Source: Trichomonas vaginalis G3
Lineage: Eukaryota; Parabasalia; Trichomonadida; Trichomonadidae
Direction: 5' to 3'
NCBI RefSeq assembly: GCF_026262505.1
Contig: NC_067206.1
Coordinates: 11,117,507 to 11,181,506, forward strand
Length of the DNA: 64,000 nt
In this document: positions 49,147 to 59,784 of the stretch, in pieces
Numbering within the stretch: the stretch's first letter is position 1
Layout: every line of letters starts with the position of its first letter
Translations under genes and position numbers: made by a program
The notes under the pieces: generated by a model
The model's input: the letters and a program-made list of their open reading frames with translations, nothing else
Told to the model about the DNA's origin: nothing
Database searches by the model: none

Positions 49147-49183
49147 TATACTAAAATAAAAATTTAAATTATGCCGTTCTAAA

Positions 49184-49198
49184 GTTTGTGAAACAAAC
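49184..49198. terminator. hairpin after the copy 2 fibre gene
   Basis: gtttgt-gaa-acaaac; the same stem as 17851-17865 with the loop in the opposite sense. Confidence 0.45.
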
Positions 49199-50452
49199 AT
49201 TGAGCGTTCATTGAATGCGAAACCATGCATAAACTGTCATATAAGGTGTCATGTAATCTTCACCCGAGCCTGTTGGATTTGTTGTGAAAGTATGGACATG
49301 ATTTCCTCCTAGTTCAGTTGGTCGAAAAGTCTTTTTTGCTGAATTGTTATAAGATGGAGATAAAACGTCATAGCCAGCTTTATAGTCTGAGTTGTATAAT
49401 GGGTGGTCTCTTAATGAGTGGCTATGGTCGCCAGAAAAGTTTGTCGTTCCTGTATGAGTGTGCGCAGGTAAATTTTCTCCCGTAATCTTTTTACTTCCAC
49501 CGGTTTGTTTTGAACTATTAGCACAGTAGAGGAAACGATCGGTTATTTGTTGCCATGTACCGAAACCGAATACATCAGCTGGATTTGTTGAATTCATTGA
49601 TGTATATATTGAACCAATGGGGTAAATCATCTCAAGAATTGTATTTAATCCATTATGAATATTGAATTTATTATATAATATTGAAACTGTGGAAGAAATT
49701 AAAACCGGTCTTTTCATCAATATTAACGTATTATTTTTGAAAATTGCTTTTCTAACATCTTGAAATTTTGTGATTTCAGACCAATTTCTTCCATCACTAC
49801 TGATATTTACTAAATCACCACATCCTAAAGCAATGAAATACCCATCAATATAAAATAAATTAGTAAATCTATAATTTCGAGTAAATTTTGGAGTGAATGA
49901 ATAAACCAATTCCCAACTTGGTGTTTTCTCTGGATCCTGTGAAAAATCTTGTGATAAATAAATATGTCTGTTATAACTTACAGGATATGAATAGACCATA
50001 CCACCTGAAACAAGAACACAAACATTTGAAGCATAACATAAAGCTTCAATGTCTCCATCAGCTTGAAAAATTTGTTCAAAACGACCAAATGGTATTGAAT
50101 ATGATCTATAAATTTTATCATTTTGTAGGATAAAATACATGTTGTTAATGTAATACCATTTACTTGTATAATCGATTTCCAAATCTGATGACATCATACT
50201 AAACATATAATAATTTATCCCATCCTCACTAATGAAAATTTGATTGACTTCATAAATTAGTACCCATTTATTATTAACGCATCTAATAGGATTATTTGGA
50301 TATTTAAATTTAGCATCTTGATTTAAATTACATTTGAACCATTGGATACAATCGAATGAATAACAAGGGCAAAAATCATCTCCAACCGTTATCATTCCCA
50401 TAAATTTACCGTTATTATATTCAACATATAAAATTCTTGGATTTGTTACATA

Positions 50453-51164
50453 TTAAGTTCTGTCAAAATGTAAGCTATTGAATTTTTTGAGAGGGAAATA
50501 ATCGTCGAGGAAGTAAAAGTGACGCTTTAGGAAATATTATTAGAAATATGATAATAAATATATTTGGAAAAAATATGTTTTTTTCAAAAATTGAAATGCT
50601 CATAGAATATTTTGAAATATGTAGGGAATTGAATTCGGTAATATATAATAAACAGGATTTTTAAATTTCAAGGAAAATAGCTTTTGTGAATACTTTTGAG
50701 AACTCTTCTCAAAGATCATGATTCAAATATATTAAGGAGCCAAAATATTAGAGATGAGTTCACAATCAAAATTTTCTCACTTTTCTTCCAAATTGACATC
50801 CTTACTCACCACTTTCAAGTTTTTCATACATATATCTTACCCATTCATTTGGAATACGAGGTCTCGAGTTTTCGTTCATTTTTTTACTTTACAAAACTGT
50901 TTATTTTTCAGAATTTTTAAATTTGAAAAAATCCATTCTATATCTGATAAATAATATATTATTTTTCAATCAAAATATTTTGATTATCATCTCAAAAGTG
51001 TTCTCAAAACCTAGTTTTTCTTATTTTGGATAATCTTAATATTTATATTATTATAAACTAATTGAACACCATATGTTTTTGTATACTTTTACAAAAAAAT
51101 TGATAGATTTGTGATACTTCCCCCGACGATAAAATTGAATAGCTTACATTTTGACAGAACTTAA
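50453..51164. mobile_element. 712-bp mariner-like non-autonomous transposon inside the fibre gene
   Basis: Terminal inverted repeats of about 34 bp beginning TTAAGTTCTGTCAAAATG, differing at one base, flanked by TA on both sides (50451-50452 and 51165-51166). TA duplication and such ends fit the Tc1/mariner superfamily; a TTAA reading (piggyBac-like) is possible because both ends start TTAA. Inside there is no transposase frame. The sub-terminal sequence (atcgtcg, gggaagta) also occurs in the older element at 816-1779. Confidence 0.8.
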
Positions 51165-52122
51165 TATGGAACAGATTAATGATTGGCTTTCGTGTATCAA
51201 GATTCCAAACAGATGGAGTAAATGATTCATAGTTTTTAAAATCATTTGTTTTAAAATAATAAAGCACTCCAGCTGTATAAAATAAATAAGTGGTCACTCC
51301 ATCGAAACATATCCATTCAAAAGAATCTATATCAAAGGTTTTATCTGATGATTTCATAAAATTTAAAAATGGTGGAGTAAAATAGACCTCTGATTGTTTT
51401 ATTTCTTCATTAACAAATGATATATCAGCTTTCTTTGCTAACTCAGTATTAATGAATGAAATAACTTTTTCCTTATCTGCTTTCTTCTCTAACTCATCGT
51501 TAACATAAGTTTTATCTGCTTTCTTCTCTAACTCATCGCTAACATAAGTTTTATCTGCTTTAAGGTCTAAACATCCTGAAACCCATTCTGTATCAGCTTT
51601 AACTTTAAAAGTCTCCAATGTCCATTCATGATACCATTCAACCTTTTCTTTAATTTCATTATCTTTTTCATCAACATAAACCAAATTTGCCTTCTTATTT
51701 AACTCGGTATTTACATAAACTAAATCTGCTTTCTTATTTAATTCAGTATTAACGTATTCCTTATCTGCTTTCTTCATTAACTCACTATCCACGTATTCCT
51801 TATCCACCTTCTTCATTATGTCATTTAGGAAACCTTCTATGAATTCCTCATTTAAATTAAATCTTCCAATCTTCAAAACTTTAGGAAATGCATTTAATGC
51901 GTAATATCTCTGTTCTTCTGGTGGAATTGATGTTATATCATCCGTTATTCCTTTAATTTTTGAATTCATAAATAAAATTTCTTTTATATTTGATATCACT
52001 GCACCACCTTTGCAAACGAATTCGAAATGGTCATTTTTCAATACTATCTCCAAATCTCCATATTTCAACCTTTGCGTTTGTTCTGCCGTCTTTGAATTAT
52101 ATGCATATGTGGCGTATGTAAT

Positions 52123-52150
52123 GGTCTGAAGGACCTGGGCGCTTTGCGCC
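52123..52150. repeat. double-hairpin sequence at the start of the copy 2 fibre gene
   Basis: ggtc-tgaag-gacc followed after two bases by ggcgc-ttt-gcgcc. Reads AQVLQTI on the coding strand, as in the integrase gene. Confidence 0.65.
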
Positions 52151-52197
52151 TTAAGTTGCTGTTGTTTAATCATTTATTACGATTTAAAAATAAATAT

Positions 52198-52938
52198 TTA
52201 ATCCGTTATCTCATCAGCTATTTTCTCTATTTGAAATTGCCATAATATTTCATTCATAAATTCTAAATCACAATCAAATAGGTCAGTTATTCTAAATTTA
52301 ATATTTGATAAATCTTTTGAATGAAGAATAAATGAATTCCCGGATAATTGAAACGGATATGATAAAGAAAATGTGTTTAAGTTGATGGATAAAATGTTTT
52401 GTATTGATGGGTAAGAGTTAGGGTCTAATGTTTGATGTGAAAATCTCATTGGGGTATTAACTTTATCACATTTGATTAAAATGAAATTGGAACCAGTGTC
52501 AGAATACAAAACATCCCCAACATCTTTTTCAAAATTTAATATCCCCAACAATGAACGAAGATGAGGAGTACAAAATTTAATTTTCAGCGGAAATTTAATA
52601 AGGTTATTTATTTCATCAAGTTCAAAAAGTTTATCAGGTTTTGATTTAAAATTTTCTTCATACCATACGATAAATGATTCATTTAAATAACTTAAAATCA
52701 TGTTAATATCTCATTTCGCTATCACATTATTTATATACATATCATACGTTTTTTCAAGGTCTACGACCCCGCCGCTATGCGGCTCATGGTCATCTTTAAT
52801 AAATGATATATAATCTGAAGGGTCTAAAAGAATGGGATTAAATTTACCACTCACAGAAACGAGAGTAACATTATAAATTCCGCTAACTGTTAAATTTAAT
52901 TCACAGTTATTATTCGAAATAATATTGATAATTGACAT
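52198..52938 (-). pseudogene. Polinton copy 2: candidate minor capsid gene, broken
   Basis: Homologue of 19567-20277, nearly identical, and carrying a double-hairpin insert at 52758-52783. Confidence 0.75.
52758..52783. repeat. double-hairpin insert in the copy 2 candidate minor capsid gene
   Basis: ggtc-tac-gacc then gccgc-tat-gcggc, two bases apart, GC-rich. Copy 1 lacks the whole 30-base insert at the same place. A tca repeat lies at the two edges. It adds ten codons. Confidence 0.75.
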
Positions 52939-52957
52939 TTTTATTTCGATTAAAAAT

Positions 52958-53434
52958 ATGGTAAAGCATTATTTTCCAGTGATAAATAAAACTAGAATAA
53001 GATTACCTCAAGAATTCATAAATTCAACGAATAAGAAATTCATTCATGTTATAAATTTTAGTGTTTTCAGAAAATATGAGTCAGTGTCATATTCATCAAC
53101 AGGTTATATTTCACTTCATTCAAATTAAGTTCAATCAAACCCATATAATGACCATTTCATAAGATTTTCAGATGGTATTAAAAATGTAATTGATAGATTA
53201 AAATATGAACAGATTGACAATATCGAATTTTTGGAATTTTGGTTTAAATATCCCGATGGAAAAAAGATTGAAGTTAAAGATAAAGCTGATACTATAACAA
53301 AAACAATTACAATGACCGATCCGGATAGTGGGGAACAAAAAAATAAAACAAACGATAGAAACTGGTGAAAGGTCAATTATTATTGATTATGATTCAAAGG
53401 ATTATTATTCAATAATGTTAATGCTTGAATATTA
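52958..53434 (+). pseudogene. Polinton copy 2: small conserved rightward gene region, broken
   Basis: Homologue of 20297-20774; starts MVKHYFPVINKTRI. Again 19 bases separate its start from the leftward gene. Confidence 0.6.
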
Positions 53435-54100
53435 AATAGCCTTAACAAAGAATTTTTCAAGTGATATTTTATATTCATCAACTATTTTATTATAAATATC
53501 ATTATATGTTAAATGGAGTTCAGTTGTTGTTCCGTTCTTTGATATCTTAATTGTGCTAATATCCTTTATAGGATTTATTTTTGCAACTGTTCCGCAGCAT
53601 GAAACCTCATCATCTATGAAAAATTGAATCTTAATGTCTGAATCTTGAACATCACAAAGAATGGCGATAATGTGAATTAATGATTCATAAGGTAAAATAA
53701 TTAAACCGGATTGGTCAATTAAATTTATTATTGAATCATAATTATCAGTTATTATATCACGGTAAATTTTCATTAATTCAGAATTAATGTCTATTTTATA
53801 TGGGTTCTCGATGTTTGATGAAAGAGGTGGGGGGTATGTTGGATAAGTGGGAATTTCAACAGGTTCTTTACCGGGTTCAGATAAAATGATTGGGTCTCCA
53901 TCTTCTTTATTTTGCTCCTCCTCCTTTTTCGGTAAGTCACGAGTTAATAAATTTGGTTGAGTTGCTGACCTTGTTAATTCAGGGCTAACATTAACTTTAA
54001 CATTTTGAATAATTCGTGATTTATCATCATTTACGTTATAACCAACCGTAATCTCTGCTTTTGCATTCGTGTTCTTTTGACTAGTGAAACGTCTTCTCAT
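53432..54100 (-). CDS. Polinton copy 2: conserved protein with proline-rich linker
   Basis: 222 residues, whole; homologue of 20772-21443, with small differences in the acidic part before the linker (PKKEEEQNKEDGDP). Role unknown, as for copy 1. Confidence 0.65.
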   Translation of the reverse strand: MRRRFTSQKNTNAKAEITVGYNVNDDKSRIIQNVKVNVSPELTRSATQPNLLTRDLPKKEEEQNKEDGDPIILSEPGKEPVEIPTYPTYPPPLSSNIENPYKIDINSELMKIYRDIITDNYDSIINLIDQSGLIILPYESLIHIIAILCDVQDSDIKIQFFIDDEVSCCGTVAKINPIKDISTIKISKNGTTTELHLTYNDIYNKIVDEYKISLEKFFVKAI

Positions 54101-54133
54101 TTATATTCGAATAAAAAAAATATATTTAAACTT

Positions 54134-55033
54134 TTATTTTTCTGGAAGTTTTGAATCTATTATTCCCTGTATTTGTTCTTGAAGTTGATTTTTAGCTGGT
54201 TCATTGTAATTAATAGACCTAATATATTCATTAATTGCATTCTTATAATCATCTGATTTCTCAAATTTTCTTTTATCTGATTCCTTAACTAAATCATAAG
54301 TTAAACCTCGTTGCTGATATAATGGTTTCTTAATTAAATCTTTGAATGCTTGAGATAAAGCACCTGATGCAATTCTTGCTACTATAATTGGTTGGAATTG
54401 CTGTTTAAGTTCATCTTTAACATTTGCGAAAACTGGATCGAATAAAGCAACTTTAAAGAATTTCTTAGCTGAAATTTCAGGTCTAATATTTGCATATTGA
54501 CCATCAAACTGGTTAGAATATCGTGGTAATACATCCGGTCCCTCTTCAATAGCATTTAATTCTTCATTGAAATAAGAATATGGATTATAACGGTATGAAT
54601 TAATTGGACCATTTTCACCTTCTCCAATGTATTGTTTAACAGCTTTTCCATTTTCATCAAATTGCATAGGATAACGTTCATTATATGCTTTACGTTTAGG
54701 ATAATCAGTTATAGTTAATTTGTAACCATTTATGACTTTAATATTACCTTGACCATCAGTAATGAAAACTTCATTTATACCATCAGGTTTTCCATTTGGA
54801 CCCGTAATGTCTGCTTCGTGTGCTTCCCAATTTGGACCTTGACGTTTGGCATATGCTTAAGCTTCTGGTAATGTTAAAACGTTTCTTATTTGTTTAACAT
54901 CTTTTTGAAGACCAGCAACAATATGAACTAATTCTTTCATTCCATCAGGAACTTTCATAGTTCTATTATATGCACCCTTTTTGTTTGTTCCTTGTTTTAA
55001 TGGAACCTGTAGAAGATTTGCTATTTCTGTCAT
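54134..55033 (-). pseudogene. Polinton copy 2: long form of a conserved gene, broken
   Basis: Ends match the 65-residue gene of copy 1 (21476-21673). The long middle is Gln/Tyr-rich (IGEGENGPINSYRYNPYSYF; QFDGQYANIRPEISAKKFFK) with helical parts later. No family recognised; its place next to the ATPase and capsid genes suggests a particle protein. Confidence 0.55.
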
Positions 55034-55073
55034 GTTTAATTATAAATAAAAAATAAAAATTAATCATAAAAAG

Positions 55074-55900
55074 TTAATCAAATTTAACACTTCCTTTATT
55101 TAAATCAACTATTATTTTTCCATGTTCACCTAATTGCTGATATTGTGTGTAAAGTTCATTAATGCTCATTGGTAAATTCACTTGATAAAGCATAACGTTC
55201 AACTGTTGACGACTAAACCCACTGAAAATGAAAAGTGTTGATAGATTTGATTTAATGTTTGTGCTTAATGCTTTGAAGTATTGAACAGCCATAAAGAATG
55301 AACACTGAATGTGTCGACATTGAGTTAATAACTGATTAAAATATGATTTCTCATTTGTTATTAGTTTTGATTTCACTGCATCATCTAGAAAAATGAGTGA
55401 ATGCAAAAATTCTCTATCAAAATTTGAAATAGAAAGTGTTTCAAATAATTCATCCCGTTGTTTATCAATAATTTTATCCTCTAATCTTGCTTCTTGATTG
55501 TATTATATAATTCTTTATACATTAAAAAGTTTTTTAAATAATCTTCTGCTTCTTCTTGTGATAAATAAATAATTGGAATTTTGATTAAATGCTTTAAAGA
55601 TTCAAATGTATCATCTGAAGGTGAACCTGAACGGTTGATATAAATTAACACATGTGAATAGGGGGAAGTGTTAGCAATAATGATAATTTGTTTTAATATC
55701 GTTAGTGTTTTACCTTTATTTTGTTTACCAATTGCTGCAGTGATTGAATTTAAGTAACATTCAGAATATGGAATTTTCATTAATTTTTCCTTAGATAGAG
55801 CATTTCTATTATCACTCAATGCTTCATTAATCATATCATCTATGTATGTATTATATACTCCTGCTAATTCTTCATAAGGAGTGTATGAATTTAAATCCAT
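55074..55900 (-). pseudogene. Polinton copy 2: packaging ATPase gene, broken
   Basis: Homologue of 21715-22542; Walker A GKQNKGKT and Walker B LIFLDD are both visible. Confidence 0.85.
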
Positions 55901-55924
55901 TTAATCAAAAATAAATTTATAATT

Positions 55925-57562
55925 TTAAACATTTCTATTCATCAATATTTCATCATATGAACTTCTATACTGTGGTGGTGTACCTGTTGGATGATATTTC
56001 AAACCTTCATCCGGTGTCATGTCCAATATGTAGTCCTAGTAAACCAAACCTGAGGAGGATTTGTCACCTTTGAACAGTAAGTGTCATTTTCACCCTGAAT
56101 GATTGGATAAGCTTTCACTTGTACTGTAACTTGTGAGTTGAAAGTTTCTAATCCATCAAAGAATATACCCGCTCCATCACGTTGAACTGGAATAGTGCAT
56201 AAGAATGAAGTTTGGTCTTTCCATGTTCTAGCTAATGGCGTGCCATTATCATCATTCAGTGGTCTAGTTAATGAGTCCTCGTATTCTTCTGTGCATTCAT
56301 TCACCCCATCTAAATCAGAAGCTTGAAGCATACGTGTAAAGAATATGTCGCCCGCTGTGGTCATCGCTTGATCGGGGAAGTTTCTGGAATCTATAGTGAC
56401 CTGAAGACCTCGAAGCATTGGATTTTCTAAAACTGTTCTTTGCATTGCATTCTTCGGAAATGCTAACACAACATCTGTAACATTATGAAGAGCGTATGAG
56501 AAATCTGAGCTAATACCTTCAGGAGTGATGCAACCTCCATTTAGTGAACGAACGTCAATATGTTGAGCTGGAATCATGAATGGATCTTCCTTACTGAATA
56601 AACGTGGTATTGCTTTAACTGATTCTTCAATTAAACCGTATCCTGGTGTAATGCATTTATCCTCTAAAACTTCCATCTTTGTGCATGAAATAATAACGTC
56701 ATCAACTGTTGCGTCAGCAGATGTAGCGGCTAAGCTTGTAATTAATTTGGCAGGAAGTCCGATTTGTTGGAATTTGCGATCATATTTATAAACATGATTC
56801 ATAATCTTTTCATAATTTTCATCAGTTATCTTTTCATAAACGTAATTTTGTAAATCAGCAACTCTTAACGGGTCAACCTGACAAAATACTAAAGTATCCC
56901 TGAAAACATAATATTTAAGAATGATATCACCAAATGATTTAGGATAATCATCGAACGCCTGAAATGCTAACAAATCATTTACCGGAATAATCATATCAAA
57001 AGTGACATCAACTTCTTCATTTGCTTCTTGAAAACTTCTGAAGGGTCAATATATTTACCACATACTGAGTTATCATATTTTTGAACATATTATATAACGA
57101 ATGAACAAACTTTTTAACTTTCCTTTCTGATTTTGGTTTATATGTTGCAAATGCGAAAGATTCACGGGCGCAATCCATCTGAAGATAACCGGCATCACCT
57201 CTTTCGGTTTCTACTTCTAATTGTTTAAAGCTTTGATTTGATGATTTGTAACCAACGAATAAACGCATGCATTTAAAAGCGGCATCACATGTGAAAGCTT
57301 TATTTGAAACTAGAGTTGCTTTAACTTTGCGTTTAATATATGTGTCACCTAATTGGTTCACATCATGAGCCGGATTTGTAATTCTTAAATGAGTTTGTTT
57401 ATCATCAAAATATGGAGCATCAGAGTCATAGCATGAACTTTCAAGTTCTCTATAATATCTTCTACCGTCATTCTTTGCGAATATTTCATTTATCTTTTCG
57501 AATGAATGAAACACATTTCCATTAATCGGTTTAGTGTTTGGCACCAAATAGTTAGTCGTCAT
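55925..57562 (-). pseudogene. Polinton copy 2: major capsid protein gene, broken
   Basis: Homologue of 22567-24207 along its whole length, with the same start MTTNYLVPNTKP. Confidence 0.85.
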
Positions 57563-57631
57563 TTATTAATAAATAAAAAATCAAAATTAAAAGATGAAAA
57601 TGAATTTTTAATTTTAATGAAATAATCAACT

Positions 57632-57843
57632 ATGGCTGCAGGTATATTTAAGAAACTGTGGAATAAAGTAAAAAGAGGAGCGAGTAAAGTTTGGGAAACA
57701 TTGAAGAAGGGGCAAATTGGATATTTAAGAATAAAGAAGCAATTAGTGACGTTGCTGAATCAATAACACCAAAAGCTGCCCCATAAGAGAAGTTTTAAAT
57801 AAAGGAGAAAAAGTTTATCAAGACTAACACCGATACTAAGATA
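57632..57843 (+). pseudogene. Polinton copy 2: amphipathic peptide A gene, broken
   Basis: Homologue of 24279-24494, recognisable start MAAGIFKKLW. Confidence 0.6.
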
Positions 57844-57857
57844 AAAATAATTTTAAG

Positions 57858-57890
57858 CCGCTAAGCGGTGAGATGATCCATAGGATCTCA
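57858..57890. repeat. double-hairpin insert between the two peptide genes of copy 2
   Basis: ccgc-taa-gcgg directly followed by a tgaga...tctca stem with a small bulge and an ata loop. Absent from the matching place in copy 1 (about 24495-24515). Confidence 0.65.
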
Positions 57891-57904
57891 TATTTATTTT
57901 TCCA

Positions 57905-58141
57905 CTATCTACCTCCTATTTTATTAAGTATTCCTTCAGCTATTCCACCAATTGCGTTACCTGCTTGTGCTCCCATCGCCGGATTACCTGCTTTAGTACC
58001 TAATACTCCACCTATGATAGTTCCTGCCGTTTTCGCTACTGGTGCCAAAAAGTTTGCAATGGGTTTAATAATCTTTTTATGAACCCAACCCGCAGCTTTC
58101 TTAATTCCATCCCATAATTTTTTAAAGAATCCTGCCGCCAT
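57905..58141 (-). CDS. Polinton copy 2: amphipathic peptide B
   Basis: 78 residues, whole; MAAGFFKKLWDGIKKAAGWV then the glycine-rich hydrophobic stretch, nearly identical to 24519-24755. Confidence 0.65.
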   Translation of the reverse strand: MAAGFFKKLWDGIKKAAGWVHKKIIKPIANFLAPVAKTAGTIIGGVLGTKAGNPAMGAQAGNAIGGIAEGILNKIGGR

Positions 58142-58208
58142 TTCTGATTTAATATTAATTAAAAAAATATATTTCATCACTTATATTCTAATTTTTATTT
58201 AATGATAA

Positions 58209-58576
58209 ATGAAACCGATTTTAAAAATAAATGAAACAGAGGAGGAAGAAATAAATGAAAGTGAAAATGTTCAACAAAAAATAAACGTTGTTAAACCAAT
58301 TACTGAAATAAAAATTTTTTCATCTGTTGAAGAATTTAATGACTATTATGCTAATAATAAAAAATTATTTGAAGAATTGACAACGTGTAAATTGAATAAA
58401 ATGTTTAAAGTTGATGGATTCAAAATTTCAAAAATAAAAGGGGTGATTAGTTTGAAATCTATTCCTCAATCAAGAATCACCTCATTAATGAAAATGATGA
58501 TTTAACAAAAAGAATAGAAGAGATTGAAGAAAGAATGAATCAAATAATTGATTTCATAAATTCAAATAATCATTAG
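58209..58576 (+). pseudogene. Polinton copy 2: acidic coiled-coil protein gene, broken
   Basis: Homologue of 24823-25191; the shared core of the two copies ends just after it. Confidence 0.65.
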
Positions 58577-58580
58577 TTTC

Positions 58581-59053
58581 TTAAAGTTCTATGTTGAACT
58601 CATCAAATTCTTCTTCATCATTACCATTACCTTTAGCGAGTTTATTTACTCTTTCAACTTTATCTTTGATAGTCTTTCGTTTAATTTTTTCTGAAGTTTT
58701 TCGTTACCAAGTTCTAAAATTTTACATGGATGATATTTAAACCCGTTAAATTCTTTTTCCTCAGTTTTAATCATTAATCTACAAAGAACTTTAGTGAGGT
58801 GGTTTTGTTGTTTAAACCATTTATCCTTAATATTTGTTATAAATTCAATATCCGGAATTAATTCCCAAATTTTTGAATTTTCGATTAATTTACCATCAAA
58901 TGCAAAAGCAATAGGTTTAATATTAAACTTACCTTTATAAAATAAACTTTGTATGTAATCATCAAAATAAGCGTCTACTTGTTTAACCTGGGTGAGAATT
59001 GGTGAAAGTTTATCCATTAATTGATTCACAGTCACGAATTTAGAGCTGTTCAT
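58581..59053 (-). pseudogene. Polinton copy 2: extra gene near the right end, probably broken
   Basis: Starts MNSSKFVTVNQLMDKLSPIL after a ttttgtatgaaATG leader like that of the EF-hand gene. Folded-looking sequence (FNIKPIAFAFDGKLIENSKI; WFKQQNHLTKVLCRLMIKTE). Not in copy 1. Unknown function. Confidence 0.5.
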
Positions 59054-59128
59054 TTCATACAAAATAAAAAAATAAAATAATAAACATAACTAAGTTTTAA
59101 TTTTTCGTAAGAAGTTTATTTTTTAAAA

Positions 59129-59441
59129 ATTTTTTTATTTTTTATTTCATTATGGTAGTGAATCTTTTATTCATGAAAATAATTATTTCTAATTTCTTTT
59201 ACTCTCTTGTACATACTAGATTTGAAGAATTCGGAACATTTCCCATAATCTCCTAAATGTTTTCTTATCCCTAACGTGTGCCAGTTATTATATGAAACTG
59301 AATAAACTTTATCTTTATCTTTACACCTTTCATCACTTCCAATATATTTATATCTCAGTTTTGATTTAGCATTTTCATATTCATTAGCGTTTAATAATTC
59401 ACAGTCTTCCTTTTTAAATTGATGTTTAAGATATTCAGGAT
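59129..59441 (-). repeat. inner inverted repeat of Polinton copy 2, right arm
   Basis: Inverse of 41431-41742; covers the C-terminal part of the right terminal gene and its downstream sequence. Confidence 0.8.
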
Positions 59442-59757
59442 TTAATACTCTACGTTTATATGCTCCTAACTTAGTTCTAAAGGTTTTTCTCCAAAATTTA
59501 GGAATTCCATCCTCTTTAATGTCATCAATGATTTCCATTTCATTATTTTCAATTTCTTCTTCTCGTTTATGAGGTCTTTGATTATGACTCCATTGATTCC
59601 ATGAAATTAAATATTCTTTATCATTATATTTATACCTCATTAGCTTATTTTGGCTTTCATATTCATTTAATAATTCACAATCTTCATTTTTAAATTGAAG
59701 TTTAACCCATTCAGGATTTAAACAATGTTTAATTAATCGCGGAATATCTGACATCAT
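59167..59757 (-). CDS. Polinton copy 2: terminal gene, right, with two copies of one domain
   Basis: 196 residues; ATG at 59757 or 59754. Contains two related units: CLNPEWVKLQFKNEDCELLN ... KEYLISWNQWSHN and VLNPEYLKHQFKKEDCELLN ... DKVYSVSYNNWHT, joined by an acidic linker (EEEIENNEMEIIDDIKEDG). The second unit is also found in the left terminal gene. The conserved Trp/Tyr, Cys and Asn pattern suggests a small nucleic-acid-binding fold, unproved. The terminal repeats of copy 1 hold only a remnant of this gene. Confidence 0.6.
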   Translation of the reverse strand: MMSDIPRLIKHCLNPEWVKLQFKNEDCELLNEYESQNKLMRYKYNDKEYLISWNQWSHNQRPHKREEEIENNEMEIIDDIKEDGIPKFWRKTFRTKLGAYKRRVLNPEYLKHQFKKEDCELLNANEYENAKSKLRYKYIGSDERCKDKDKVYSVSYNNWHTLGIRKHLGDYGKCSEFFKSSMYKRVKEIRNNYFHE

Positions 59758-59784
59758 CTATATATAACTTCTTTTATAAAAGAT

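Larger units (their letters stand above)
49208..52173 (-). pseudogene. Polinton copy 2: fibre gene, split by a transposon
   Basis: N-terminal part (52173 leftward) shares the LKYGDLEIVLKNDHFEFV start with copy 1 and has more KKADKTYV-type repeats (about eight). The middle differs from copy 1. The C-terminal part ends near 49208 with a tail-collar domain: MIYPIGSIYTSMNSTNP, FLYCANSSKQTGGSKKI, GENLPAHTHTGTTNF, MTPYMTVYAWFRIQ. A 712-bp inverted-repeat element lies inside the gene. Confidence 0.85.

Noticed and set aside
50453-51164. Autonomous transposon with transposase
   Set aside because: No frame of useful length inside the 712 bp; only the ends identify it.
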